64,000 nucleotides of DNA from Mucilaginibacter gracilis (GCF_003633615.1 NZ_RBKU01000001.1:1674001-1738000); one strand, 5' to 3'; counted from the first letter of the stretch, positions 8,566-17,297 are shown. Translations and numbers: made by a program. Notes: a model not told the origin generated them from the sequence alone.

Positions 8566-9609
8566 ATGAAAAACAGAGTAATAGTCTTAGTTGCATTTTT
8601 AGCCGTTGCACTTGCCGCCTGTAAAACCCACGAAACTGCTTCGTTAAGCATTAGCCCCAATGACGGCACAAGCTATAAACTGGGTAACGAAATAGCTGTT
8701 AAAGTAGTGATTCCTCCATCTATCAAGGCCGATTCTATCCAGTATTTGATTGATTCCGTTAGGGTAACTTCCCGCAAGGACACCTTAACAGCCAAACTTA
8801 AAACCGACTCGTTGAAACTGGGCAACAAGCTGATAACCGCCAAAGTATTTGCCGACGGTAAACCAACGGAAATTTCGACAAATGTACTTTTACTCGCCGC
8901 CAAAGCACCCGAAGTGTATACCTACCAGGTGGAAAAGGTGTTTCCGCACGACACAGCTTCGTTTACCGAGGGCCTGCAATATGTTGACGGCGCAATGTAC
9001 GAAAGCACCGGTTTAGAAAAACAATCGTACCTGTTAAAAACCGATTTGAATACGGGCAAAACCCTAAAATCGGTTAAGCTGGATAGTGCCTATTTTGGCG
9101 AGGGCATTGCCGTTGTGGGCGATAAAATAATGCAATTAACCTACAAAACCGCCATAGGCTTTGTTTACGACAAAAACACCTTTAAACAAATAGGCACCTT
9201 TAACTACAACTGGGGTAAAGAGGGCTGGGGCGTATGTTTTGACGGTAAAACTATTTATAACGACGACGGTACCAACCGCATTTTTATGCTGAATAAGGAT
9301 ACCTACCGCCCCTATAGTTTTATTGATGTTTACGACGATACCAAAGCCATTGACAGTATAAACGAGATGGAATACATAGACGGTAAAATATACGCCAACA
9401 TTTGGCAAACCGATACCATTATAGTGATAAACCCCCGCAACGGTGCCGTTTTACAGCGGATAGACCTAAGCAAACTATATCCCCTTGCCACCCGCAACCA
9501 CAATGCCGACGTACTAAACGGTATAGCCTGGGATGCCAAAGGCCGCCGCATGTTCATCACCGGTAAAAAATGGGACAAAATGTTCCAGGTTAAGTTTGTA
9601 AAGCAATAG
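8566..9609 (+). CDS. Glutaminyl-peptide cyclotransferase (Glu_cyclase_2) lipoprotein
   Basis: A 347-residue lipoprotein (signal MKNRVIVLVAFLAVALAAC). After an Ig-like N-terminal region of about 110 residues comes a five-bladed propeller of the plant-type glutaminyl cyclase family (PF05096): FTEGLQYVDGAMYESTG, YFGEGIAVVGDKI, GKEGWGVCFDGKTIYNDDG, INEMEYIDGKIYANIW and LNGIAWDAKGRRMFITG. These enzymes turn N-terminal Gln into pyroglutamate. It should act in the periplasm or on the outer membrane. It follows the YraN gene by 9 bp and is probably in the same operon. Confidence 0.9.
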   Translation: MKNRVIVLVAFLAVALAACKTHETASLSISPNDGTSYKLGNEIAVKVVIPPSIKADSIQYLIDSVRVTSRKDTLTAKLKTDSLKLGNKLITAKVFADGKPTEISTNVLLLAAKAPEVYTYQVEKVFPHDTASFTEGLQYVDGAMYESTGLEKQSYLLKTDLNTGKTLKSVKLDSAYFGEGIAVVGDKIMQLTYKTAIGFVYDKNTFKQIGTFNYNWGKEGWGVCFDGKTIYNDDGTNRIFMLNKDTYRPYSFIDVYDDTKAIDSINEMEYIDGKIYANIWQTDTIIVINPRNGAVLQRIDLSKLYPLATRNHNADVLNGIAWDAKGRRMFITGKKWDKMFQVKFVKQ

Positions 9610-9893
9610 GGCAGATAAAATTGCATTTCATTGCGAGCGATACATCCCGAGGCTTATAATGGTGAAATGACGGTTAAAATACGAATCGGGTGTCTTCAAC
9701 TCAAAGCTAATCGTCATGTCCGCTCTGTACAGCTTTGGCCTCTGCGCTCCCTTCTTCGACTGTCGCTCAGAATGAACTTCGTTTAAAGAAGGGAAATAAA
9801 TCGCTCTTTCTACAGTACTGAAATTGCTTCGTACCTCGACACGAATCGGTTTTTACCTTATCCTGCTTCCTGATTCTCGCTTCTTGACTCTCC
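9610..9893. repeat. Intergenic tract built from dispersed-repeat fragments
   Basis: Holds a fragment with the CATTGCGAGCGATA core (near 9629) matching the repeat at 1495, followed by a second motif near 9748-9793 in which CCCTTCTT and AAGAAGGG flank GACTGTCGCTCAGAATGA. No ORF with coding character was found. The tract separates convergent genes, so no promoter is expected. Confidence 0.5.
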
Positions 9894-11111
9894 TCACCCC
9901 TCGCTTCTTGCCTCTCCATCAACAAACCTGTTCACCAGCATCGCAGCCACAGTATCGCCCGTAGCATTCAATAGGGTAGCCACAGGGTCAATAAAGGTAC
10001 CAATAACAATGGCAGGTGGCAACGCTTCGGGCGGCAGGCCGTAGGCCGATATAAACAGCAATTCGCCAACAAAGCCGCCGTTGGGTATGCCGCCTTCAAC
10101 AATGCTGACCAACACCGTCATCCCAAGGGCCAGCACTATTACTTGCGGACTATCAAAGCCTTTCCCAAACATGGCAAACACAACTGCCATTTTCAATATC
10201 GACGATATGGCCGAACCATCCTTATGCAGCGTTCCGCCAAGCGGAATGGTAATATTGGCTATCACATCGCTAACGCCCATTTTTTTGGCGGCATCTAAAT
10301 TGGCAGGTATGGTAGCAATGCTGCTGCACGTACCCACCGCCGTTGCCGAGGGGATAATGTTGTTTTGCCAGTACCGCTTTACACCGCGCACGCCACCTGC
10401 AATAAAGGCATATAAACTAAAAAATACCGCGTAGTAAAACAGGCTAACCCCATAGCCAATGCCCAGCGTATGCGCATAACTGCCAAATAACGAGGGGCCA
10501 AAAGTTGCAACCTGGTAAGCAAAGTAAGCACCTAAACCAATAGGGGCAGGCTTCATGATAATCACGAAAACGTTTTTAAATACCTCTGCTCCCGAAGCTA
10601 AAAATTCGCGGAAAGCCAAACCCTTTTCGCCCGATTTTAAGGTGCCGAAGCCTATCAGCAGGGCAAAAATTATCATGGCCAGCATGTTTTTGCGCGATAG
10701 CAACTGGTAAAACTCGCCGGTGGTAAATAGCTGGGTTATGGAGTCGCCCGAGAAATTTGTTTCGGCCTCTTGTACGGCGGTAGCTGCCCTTGCAATTTGC
10801 TGATGCACCGGGAACAGCCACATAGCCACCATAGTAACCATAGCAGCTACAAGCACAGTACCCAAAAAAACGGCGCACATAATGCCCACTATACGGCTCA
10901 GTTTTTGCGAACCCCGCAAGTTGGCAATGGCCGATGCTATTGAAAAAAACACCAGCGGAACTACGGCAACAAACAGCAGGTTTAAAAATATATCGCCAAT
11001 GGGTTTAAGCAGTTCGGCCTGTTTGCTAAACAGCATACCGGTAATGCTGCCCGCTGTAATGCCGGCAAGCAACCATAAAATGCCGCTGTAGTTTTTTAAA
11101 GCCTTGCTCAT
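9894..11111 (-). CDS. Dicarboxylate/amino acid:cation symporter (DAACS)
   Basis: A 405-residue secondary transporter of the SDF family (PF00375; GltP, DctA, GltPh relatives), importing dicarboxylates or acidic amino acids with Na+ or H+. The serine-rich hairpin loop motif is present in variant form (SATAVGTCSSIATIPANL), followed by GVSDVIANITIPLGGTLHKDG and a second hairpin region GGIPNGGFVGELLF. About eight membrane segments are visible. It lies 7 bp downstream of the amidase gene on the same strand and may be cotranscribed with it. The exact substrate cannot be assigned. Confidence 0.9.
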   Translation of the reverse strand: MSKALKNYSGILWLLAGITAGSITGMLFSKQAELLKPIGDIFLNLLFVAVVPLVFFSIASAIANLRGSQKLSRIVGIMCAVFLGTVLVAAMVTMVAMWLFPVHQQIARAATAVQEAETNFSGDSITQLFTTGEFYQLLSRKNMLAMIIFALLIGFGTLKSGEKGLAFREFLASGAEVFKNVFVIIMKPAPIGLGAYFAYQVATFGPSLFGSYAHTLGIGYGVSLFYYAVFFSLYAFIAGGVRGVKRYWQNNIIPSATAVGTCSSIATIPANLDAAKKMGVSDVIANITIPLGGTLHKDGSAISSILKMAVVFAMFGKGFDSPQVIVLALGMTVLVSIVEGGIPNGGFVGELLFISAYGLPPEALPPAIVIGTFIDPVATLLNATGDTVAAMLVNRFVDGEARSEG

Positions 11112-11118
11112 TTAGCGG

Positions 11119-12030
11119 CTAATACTTTTGGTACACGTTGTATAAAATATTCATATCAAGCTGGGTAAGTTTGGGCTTAATATCCGTTTGTACAAAGTGG
11201 CGTTTAAAGGCAATAATGGCACTGTTTAAGTCGCTGGTATCATAGCCTATCAGGCGCAGGGCGGTTACGTAGTCAAAGTTTTCCGGCGCCAGTTCAAGTA
11301 TATCATCGCTCCAGTAGCCAAAGCCATGTTCGGCCATTTTTTTCCAGGGGAAGTATGGTCCCGGGTCGGGCTTGCGTTTGGGGGCAAAATCTTCATGACC
11401 AATAAAATTGGCCGTAGGTATAAAATAAGTTGTTTTAAGCCGGGTTAACAAGGCAATTAAGCTGTTTATCTGCGCATCGGTATAAGGTTCGTTTCCGTTA
11501 TTATCAATCTCAATACCTATCGATATGCTGTTCATATCCGTAACGCTGCCCCATTTGCCCACACCGGCATGGTTGGCGCGCAAATAATCGTTAACCATGT
11601 GTACCACCTTGCCGTTTTTAGCCACCACATAATGGGCGCTGGTGCCGGTATGCTTAACGGTGAAGGTGCGCAGCGTTTGGCCAAGCGAATCCTGAGCGGT
11701 AAAATGGATAATTACATAATTAGGCTTGCGGATGCCGAAGTTAACCGTGCCCACCCAATCTGCCGGGACAGCCAGTCCCGCGCTATCTGTAAGCGCAACC
11801 GGCTGCTGCACCTGTAATATTTGCGTAAGCGAATCGGCCTGGTGCTTATAAACCTTGTTGGTTACCGCATACGGCCCCTTAGGCGAACACGCCGAAACCA
11901 GCATAACAATAACCGCAATAACAAAATAGGGGTATATATGGGCATTTTTAGCAAAGCCATTTGTGGCGATACCCAAAGCCTTGGCAGCCTCAAATTTAAT
12001 ACGCGGGGGGGAAATAAGGTGTTTTTTCAA
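11119..12030 (-). CDS. N-acetylmuramoyl-L-alanine amidase (Amidase_2) lipoprotein
   Basis: A 303-residue zinc amidase that splits the MurNAc-L-Ala bond of peptidoglycan, possibly for recycling like AmiD. The Amidase_2 core has VIIHFTAQDS (first Zn His), a central NHAGVGKWG with the second His, EIDNNGNEPYT, IGHEDFAPKRKPDPGPYFPW (last ligand region) and a C-terminal peptidoglycan-binding-like helical part. A hydrophobic stretch ending MLVSAC near residue 48 is a lipobox, so the signal has an unusually long basic n-region; a later start may be correct. It is followed by the DAACS symporter gene. Confidence 0.88.
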   Translation of the reverse strand: MKKHLISPPRIKFEAAKALGIATNGFAKNAHIYPYFVIAVIVMLVSACSPKGPYAVTNKVYKHQADSLTQILQVQQPVALTDSAGLAVPADWVGTVNFGIRKPNYVIIHFTAQDSLGQTLRTFTVKHTGTSAHYVVAKNGKVVHMVNDYLRANHAGVGKWGSVTDMNSISIGIEIDNNGNEPYTDAQINSLIALLTRLKTTYFIPTANFIGHEDFAPKRKPDPGPYFPWKKMAEHGFGYWSDDILELAPENFDYVTALRLIGYDTSDLNSAIIAFKRHFVQTDIKPKLTQLDMNILYNVYQKY

Positions 12031-12442
12031 TGTGCAAATATGTTACCAGCGTGAAAATACAAAATAACCGCAATAAGCCCCTCAATAAAATAAACCTGCT
12101 TTGTAAACTTTATGCTACGCGGCAATGGCGTGCACCATAATAGGTAAATGCGGACATTTTAAATGCCGGTTTTCAGGCTTCCGATGTGCGTCATCCAGTT
12201 ACATAAAGATACAGAAAAATCGGCAAGTTCTTCGGTGTAGGTTACACAATCAAATTGGTGATATGGATGGTCTAATTCGCAATCCCACTCTTCAAAATGC
12301 ATATCAGGCAGCAACCATTTATCCGCGACTATAACTTTTACCTTTTATTAACAATAAATAGTTTTTAACACCATGTTGTAAGCCTAAAAATATTAGCATA
12401 AATTAATAGATTTGAGTGCCGCTTTGTATTTAGATATTTAAA
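12031..12442. other. Spacer before the HNH gene
   Basis: Between divergent genes. Composition falls from about half GC to strongly AT-rich near 12340, marking the left edge of the HNH island. It contains one coding-like minus-strand remnant (12159-12302, listed separately). No terminator or RNA gene was recognised. Confidence 0.5.
12159..12302 (-). pseudogene. Small coding-like remnant, unknown
   Basis: A 47-codon minus-strand frame from an ATG at 12302 to a stop at 12159 has protein-like composition (acidic and aromatic, HFEEWDCELDHPYHQFD). The same frame runs open for 14 further codons upstream (KVKVIVADKWLLPD) to a stop, without an ATG, GTG or other good start. That looks like a small gene that lost its start, or the end of a gene whose 5' part was replaced by the AT-rich island. 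No family recognised. Confidence 0.35.
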
Positions 12443-13366
12443 ATGAGTTATGAAAGTGATATGCTTAAGAAGTTGGTTATGCCAACAAAAATTGAGGTTG
12501 AACATGCTTTGCTTAAGACTCTTTTTAAGCATAATGGTGTAATTAAAGAATTTAGTTCAGGTCAAGAGATAGTTGATGAAATAGCAAATGAGTTTAGTCT
12601 TAATGACGATCAAAGGGTAGCATTTTTAGAAACAATATATCGAAAAGAAAATAGAATAAAAAAATCAATATTGTGGCATCGGCTTTTGTTTAGAGCCGCG
12701 GACTCATTAGCAAAAGAAAAATTGGTGTCGCGGCCTACGTCGACATTTGCACTTACCAGCCGAAGAGAATGGATGCTTACTGAAGATGGTTATAATAAAG
12801 CTTTAGATCTGTTGAATATTCCAACTGCCCAAAAGCTTCTTTTGCCTACCAAGTCTTATGAAGTAGAAAAAATAATTAAAAAGCTAAATGAAAATTTGCG
12901 ACCACAGAATTATGACCCATTCGACAAATCTAAAAAGACACTTATCACTACAAAAGAATATTCAATAAGAGCACGAGGATTTCGCCAAGCTGTGATTAAG
13001 GCATACGATTATAAGTGCGCTTTTTGTGGATTGAAATTACAATCTCCTAACTCATTATTGTGGGAAGTAGAAGCCGCGCATATTGTGCCTCATTGTTTTA
13101 AAGGTAAAGATGATATTTGGAATGGAATAGCCTTTTGTCATCTCCATCATTGGGCTTTCGATGTTGGTTGGTTTACATTGCAAGATGATTTTAAAATTAC
13201 AATATCAGAAAAAGCCAATTTGATGTCTGCAAACTACGGCAAATTTTTTGATCGTGATTTATTACGACCATTAGCTGGTAATAAAATATTTCTTCCTGAA
13301 AAGGAGGAAAGTAGCCCACATCCAAATTCTTTATTGTGGCATCGTAAGAATAGATTTTATCATTAA
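12443..13366 (+). CDS. HNH endonuclease with Mrr_N-like winged helix (putative restriction enzyme)
   Basis: A 307-residue protein in two parts. Residues about 14-130 form a helical winged-helix region like Mrr_N (restriction-system N-terminal domain), ending in WMLTEDGYNKAL. Residues about 185-250 are an HNH_2 nuclease: YKCAFCG zinc knuckle start, EAAHIVPH, then NGIAFCHLHHWAFDVGWF with the catalytic His-Asn-His arrangement. This architecture is seen in putative type II or IV restriction endonucleases; no methylase is nearby, so a modification-dependent (type IV-like) role is possible. The gene is clearly more AT-rich than its neighbours, suggesting horizontal acquisition. Confidence 0.85.
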   Translation: MSYESDMLKKLVMPTKIEVEHALLKTLFKHNGVIKEFSSGQEIVDEIANEFSLNDDQRVAFLETIYRKENRIKKSILWHRLLFRAADSLAKEKLVSRPTSTFALTSRREWMLTEDGYNKALDLLNIPTAQKLLLPTKSYEVEKIIKKLNENLRPQNYDPFDKSKKTLITTKEYSIRARGFRQAVIKAYDYKCAFCGLKLQSPNSLLWEVEAAHIVPHCFKGKDDIWNGIAFCHLHHWAFDVGWFTLQDDFKITISEKANLMSANYGKFFDRDLLRPLAGNKIFLPEKEESSPHPNSLLWHRKNRFYH

Positions 13367-13379
13367 TTATTTATTACAT

Positions 13380-13556
13380 ATGGACAGAGAGAACATTATT
13401 TATTCGCTGACGATTGAAGATATTTATACAGTAGCAGAGGAAGAATTAAATAGAAATTTAACTGAAGAAGAGGTTTTAAAAATTTCTCATAAAATTGGAG
13501 ATTACATTGATTGGCATCAAGCAATCTTGAATACCATTAACGATACCATCCAATAA
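13380..13556 (+). CDS. Small acidic protein, 58 residues, paired with the HNH gene
   Basis: ATG at 13380, TAA at 13556, 13 nt after the HNH gene and with the same AT-rich composition. The product is acidic and helical (EEELNRNLTEEEVLKISHKI, ending DYIDWHQAILNTINDTIQ). It has no signal or membrane segment. The IGDYIDW segment recalls small conserved acidic proteins of Bacteroidota whose function is unknown to me. It could be an accessory or inhibitor subunit of the nuclease, or an independent small gene. Confidence 0.6.
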   Translation: MDRENIIYSLTIEDIYTVAEEELNRNLTEEEVLKISHKIGDYIDWHQAILNTINDTIQ

Positions 13557-13679
13557 AAAATATTCAATATTAGTTATTATCCCTGAATACCCATCTGAAT
13601 AATAATTCGAATTTTTTTTATTGATTTTGAATCATTACACTATTAAAGCTTATAAAATAAGTGATAAAAATTACAACAC

Positions 13680-14537
13680 TTACAATTCCCCCTCTGCAAA
13701 AGTATTCCCTTTACTTAAATCTCCGGTATCAAAACCGCGTTTAAACCAGTAAGCGCGTTGTTGGGATGTGCCGTGGGTAAAGCTATCGGGCGATACGTGG
13801 CCGGTGGCTTGCTTTTGCAGGCGGTCGTCGCCAATGGCATGGGCGGCAATCAATACCGAGTCAATGTCCGATCGGTTGATAACAATGCCATTGCCACCGC
13901 TTTGTTCGTAATGCGCCCAAATGCCGGCATAAAAATCGGCCTGTAGTTCCAGCTTAACCGATAGCTTATTGTATTCGCTGCTACTAAGCTGATTGCGGGC
14001 CTGGTCCATTTTTGCGGAAACTCCTAACAGGTTTTGCACATGGTGGCCAATTTCGTGCGCTATCACGTAAGCTTCGGCAGCCATGCCGGGCGCATGAAAA
14101 CGATCTTGCAATTCGTTAAAAAAGGCGGTATCCAAATAAACCTTACTATCCGCCGGGCAATAAAACGGACCGCTGGCCGATGTTGCAAAACCGCATCCGG
14201 CCTCAACACTGCCGCTGTATAAATATAACTTAGGTTTGGTATAAGTATGCCCTTCGGCGCGAAAAAGGCTGTCCCAAACATCTTCGGTACCGGCCAGCAC
14301 CACGCCAACAAAACGGCGTTGTACGCTTTGGCCGTTGTAAGTTTGGTTGCCTGGCTGCCCATTGGGGCTATTGCCATATTGGCTTGGCTGTGCGGGGTTG
14401 TTACCCGTAAACAAGTAAAACAGCAAACCTATGATACCTAAAATACCACCGCCGCCAAATATCATCCCACGGCCACCGCCGCCACTACCGTTGCCATCTT
14501 CCACATTGTCGCTTTGCCTGCCGCCAAACCACTGCAT
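13680..14537 (-). CDS. YpfJ-type neutral zinc metallopeptidase
   Basis: A 285-residue protein of PF04228 (KPN_02809/YpfJ). The N terminus is a hydrophilic Gly-rich leader followed by one membrane helix at about residues 30-44 (GILGIIGLLFYLF), so the rest is probably periplasmic. The catalytic motif HEIGHH is at 161-166, preceded by YCPADSKVYLD and followed by the LELQADFYAGIWAH block with the third ligand and the family ending FKRGFDTGD. Substrates are not established. Length matches the family. Confidence 0.92.
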   Translation of the reverse strand: MQWFGGRQSDNVEDGNGSGGGGRGMIFGGGGILGIIGLLFYLFTGNNPAQPSQYGNSPNGQPGNQTYNGQSVQRRFVGVVLAGTEDVWDSLFRAEGHTYTKPKLYLYSGSVEAGCGFATSASGPFYCPADSKVYLDTAFFNELQDRFHAPGMAAEAYVIAHEIGHHVQNLLGVSAKMDQARNQLSSSEYNKLSVKLELQADFYAGIWAHYEQSGGNGIVINRSDIDSVLIAAHAIGDDRLQKQATGHVSPDSFTHGTSQQRAYWFKRGFDTGDLSKGNTFAEGEL

Positions 14538-14750
14538 AATAATTCGTTTTAATTCAAATTATTAACCGGGATAGGGGATGATTGTTTTTGGATAGATACA
14601 AAAACCAAATTCCAGCACAGCTATCCGTGGTGTTGACCGTTCGGTATCATAGCTGTGATTAGATATAAAAGCAACTGCCCTCACAGCCCAAACTTTAACT
14701 CAAAAATTCGGCATCGTCAGGTTCGGGTAGCACAAGCCCAACTTCCATCA

Positions 14751-14836
14751 CTAACTTTCACAGAAGCTGGCGCAGCCGAGAGTTTTCTTTGGTTACTTTC
14801 TTTTGCGGAAAAAGAAAGTAACATTCTATACGAGCG
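14751..14836. repeat. Composite repeat, copy 1
   Basis: Starts with CTAACTTTCACAGAAGCTGG and continues CGCAGCCGAGAGTTTT; then comes a hairpin with 12-bp arms GTTACTTTCTTT / AAAGAAAGTAAC (14792-14803 and 14811-14822) around TTGCGGA, and a tail CATTCTATACGAGCG. It differs from copy 2 by single bases and by the spacing between the two modules. Confidence 0.75.
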
Positions 14837-14883
14837 CCAAACCCATGCATAGTATTCTATTTAGTTAACCAACCCCCACAACC

Positions 14884-15020
14884 CTAACTTTCACAGAAGC
14901 TGGCGCAGCCGGGAGTTTATTTATGTGTGTTTGATTTTTATGGTATAAATGAGGGCGCTATCGCTCAGTATTTTGGTTACTTTCTTTGCGGAAAAGAAAG
15001 TAACATTCTCTACAAGCGAC
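14884..15020. repeat. Composite repeat, copy 2
   Basis: The same first module as copy 1 (CTAACTTTCACAGAAGCTGG, one later mismatch) at 14884-14918, then about 55 bp of unrelated insertion, then the same hairpin at 14976-15004 (12-bp arms, loop GCGGA) and tail CATTCTCTACAAGCG. The two modules therefore move or decay partly independently. Confidence 0.75.
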
Positions 15021-15028
15021 AAATAACA

Positions 15029-16549
15029 CTAAGTAGTAAACACCCCCAACGCCATCGCAATCCTCTCCAATACAACCTCTTTGCCCAACAACGCAGCAAT
15101 ATCAAACACATGCGGACCAAACTTGCCACCCACCAGCATTATACGGAAAGGCAGCATCACATCGCCAATTTTTAAAGCCTTTTCTTCAACCAAAGCTTTA
15201 AAAACAGACTCCAGTTCGGCAGGTTCCCAGGTTTGCACATCGGCATATTTGCCCGTTAGTACATTAAAAAAGTCCGTCTTAACGTCCGTCCATTTTGGTT
15301 TGACTGACGGCAGGTCGTATTCCGCCGGGGTTTCAAAAAAGTAACCCGACTGGTGGTAAAAATCAGTCAGTAAAATACAGCGGTCTTTAACCGCTTCAAT
15401 CACTTTAATAAGGTAAGCATCATCATTGGCTTCAATACCACGTATAGCTAATTCGTGTTTAACTTCCAGCTTCAGGCTTTCGGCTGGCAGCCTTTTTATC
15501 CACTCGGCATTGTACCATTTGGCCTTTTCAAAGTCAAACTTAGCACCCGCCTTGCTCACCCGCTCTATCGAAAAATTAGCTATCAGCTCATCCAAAGTAA
15601 AAATTTCCTGTTCGCCGCCCGTGTTCCAGCCCAGCATGGCCAGCAGGTTTAAAAAAGCCTCTGGCAAAAAGCCCAGCTCGCGGAAACCCGGCGTTAGTTC
15701 GCCCGTTTTAGCATCCAGCCAGTTCATGGCATATACCGGGAAACCCAGGCGCGCGCCATCGCGCTTGCTTAGTTTGCCATGCCCGTCGGGCTTTAATATC
15801 AATGGTAAATGGGCCCATTGCGGCATATCGGCTTCCCAGCCTAAATATCGCCAAAGCAAAATATGTATGGGTGCGCTGGGCAGCCACTCTTCACCACGAA
15901 AGGCGTGGGTAATTTTCATCAAATAATCGTCAACCACTACAGCCAGGTGGTAGGTAGGCATACCATCGGCTTTAAGCAAAACCTTATCATCAACAAGGTT
16001 AGTTTCAAAGCTTACATGGCCGCGTATCATATCGTTAAAATGCACACTCTCATCGGTAGGCATTTTAATGCGGATAACGTGTGGGACACCCGCATTAAGC
16101 AAATGCTCCACCTCGGCAGTTTTTAACGAAAGCGAATTGCGCAAAGTATCGCGGTACACCTGCCCGTACTGAAAGTTTGGTATCTCCTTGCGGGCATGGT
16201 CAAGCTCTTCTGGGGTATCAAAGGCGTAATAAGCATGGCCCTGGGCAACCAGGCGTTCGGCATATTCGCGGTAAATAGGCTTGCGTTCGCTTTGGCGGTA
16301 GGGCGCATAGTGGCCACCGGCAACGGGGCTTTCGTCGGGCGTAAGGCCGCACCAGGCAAGGCAATCTAAAATATATTGTTCGGCGCCGTCAACGTAGCGG
16401 TTTTGGTCGGTATCTTCAATACGTAACACAAAATCGCCGCCATGTTTTTTGGCAAAAAGGTAGTTAAATAATACGGTACGCACGCCACCGAGGTGTAAAC
16501 CACCGGTAGGGCTCGGCGCAAAACGCACGCGGACTTTTGAATTTGACAT
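15029..16549 (-). CDS. gltX: Glutamyl-tRNA synthetase
   Basis: A 506-residue class I aminoacyl-tRNA synthetase that charges tRNA-Glu. The HIGH-type signature is PSPTGGLHLGG near the N terminus and the KMSKS-type loop is KLSKRDG. AFRGEEWLPSAPIH and the C-terminal helical anticodon-binding region are typical. Length is normal. The start at 16549 is supported by a -7-like TATCTTTG box 4 nt upstream on this strand, which implies a leaderless or nearly leaderless mRNA. GatCAB is not in the window, so discrimination between tRNA-Glu and tRNA-Gln was not assessed. Confidence 0.95.
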   Translation of the reverse strand: MSNSKVRVRFAPSPTGGLHLGGVRTVLFNYLFAKKHGGDFVLRIEDTDQNRYVDGAEQYILDCLAWCGLTPDESPVAGGHYAPYRQSERKPIYREYAERLVAQGHAYYAFDTPEELDHARKEIPNFQYGQVYRDTLRNSLSLKTAEVEHLLNAGVPHVIRIKMPTDESVHFNDMIRGHVSFETNLVDDKVLLKADGMPTYHLAVVVDDYLMKITHAFRGEEWLPSAPIHILLWRYLGWEADMPQWAHLPLILKPDGHGKLSKRDGARLGFPVYAMNWLDAKTGELTPGFRELGFLPEAFLNLLAMLGWNTGGEQEIFTLDELIANFSIERVSKAGAKFDFEKAKWYNAEWIKRLPAESLKLEVKHELAIRGIEANDDAYLIKVIEAVKDRCILLTDFYHQSGYFFETPAEYDLPSVKPKWTDVKTDFFNVLTGKYADVQTWEPAELESVFKALVEEKALKIGDVMLPFRIMLVGGKFGPHVFDIAALLGKEVVLERIAMALGVFTT

Positions 16550-16553
16550 GCCG

Positions 16554-16561
16554 CAAAGATA
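16554..16561 (-). promoter_or_regulatory. Candidate -7 box of the gltX promoter
   Basis: On the minus strand this reads TATCTTTG, matching TAnnTTTG, and ends 4 nt before the gltX ATG. No clear -33 TTG was found. Confidence 0.35.
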
Positions 16562-16663
16562 GTTTTTTTGGTATCGGTTTTAAGTCGTTTTAATGTCGGA
16601 TTTCGGTATGTTCGATTTCGGGGTGGGGCGTGAGGGCTCATGAACCAAAGCAATTTTAATTGC

Positions 16664-17068
16664 TTAAATCGTAAACGGATTTACAATGGTGAGTTGTTTT
16701 TCTATGATTTGTCCGTTATTCATATCTTCAGAATATAATAAAGAACATCCCGACTCCAACGCAAATGAAATAATTATGGAGTCAAATAATTGAAAATCAT
16801 ACTTATTCATAATGTCTGCAGCCTTCACTATCATTTGCTCGCTTACGGGAACGTATATTCCTTGTTGAAGGTAGGTTTTTATCAATTCAGCAACTTTAGA
16901 TTTGGGAAATTTCCATTTGCGAAGACATACATTGGCGAATTCACTAACAGTCTGTGAACAAAATAAGGGCTTGTCGGCTATGATCTGGATAGCGGTATTT
17001 TGCTTTTCGGGATAAAAATCATCCAGGGCATAAAGCAATATATTGGTATCAATAGCAATGTTACTCAT
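16664..17068 (-). CDS. PIN-domain toxin
   Basis: A 134-residue PIN-domain ribonuclease, probably a VapC-like toxin. Acidic active-site positions are visible: IAIDTNILLYALDD at the N terminus, SEFANVCLRKW in the middle, LFDSIIISFALESG and YSEDM towards the end. The start at 17068 is preferred because it overlaps the stop of the upstream antitoxin gene by 8 bp, as in the other modules here. Cleavage target unknown. Confidence 0.85.
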   Translation of the reverse strand: MSNIAIDTNILLYALDDFYPEKQNTAIQIIADKPLFCSQTVSEFANVCLRKWKFPKSKVAELIKTYLQQGIYVPVSEQMIVKAADIMNKYDFQLFDSIIISFALESGCSLLYSEDMNNGQIIEKQLTIVNPFTI

Positions 17069-17297
17069 AGTCGTTCGCTTCGTCACGATCGAATTTATAC
17101 CCTCCGCTGTTAAAAGTAAAATGCTTCAATTTATCTTTTAAAATGGCAACCCTGGTTTCTTTTGGCGCAGTATCTTTTTCAAATACTTTAGCATCTTCAA
17201 CAGAGAAGGCAATAACCTCAATCATTTTTCCAACCAAATCATCGGGCAATTCCAGCGTAAGACTATTCTTATCAGATTTTAATATCGTCCGTATCAT
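17061..17297 (-). CDS. Antitoxin of the PIN module
   Basis: A 78-residue protein directly upstream of and overlapping the PIN toxin. The N-terminal half (SDKNSLTLELPDDLVGKMIE) looks like a small beta DNA-binding or dimerisation unit of the DUF2281/AbrB-like antitoxin type; the C-terminal half is charged and probably binds the toxin. Assignment rests mainly on position, size and overlap. Confidence 0.65.
   Translation of the reverse strand: MIRTILKSDKNSLTLELPDDLVGKMIEVIAFSVEDAKVFEKDTAPKETRVAILKDKLKHFTFNSGGYKFDRDEANDYE

Larger units (their letters stand above)
14538..15028. other. Repeat-filled spacer between metallopeptidase and gltX
   Basis: No coding frame with credible character. It holds two tandemly placed copies of a composite repeat (14751-14836 and 14884-15020), annotated separately. 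The region lies upstream of the YpfJ gene and downstream of gltX, so it must contain the YpfJ promoter, which I could not place. Confidence 0.5.

Noticed and set aside
14655..15175. Forward frames of 60-80 codons in the spacer before gltX and overlapping its 3' end
   Set aside because: They translate the composite repeats and part of gltX antisense; composition is not coding-like.
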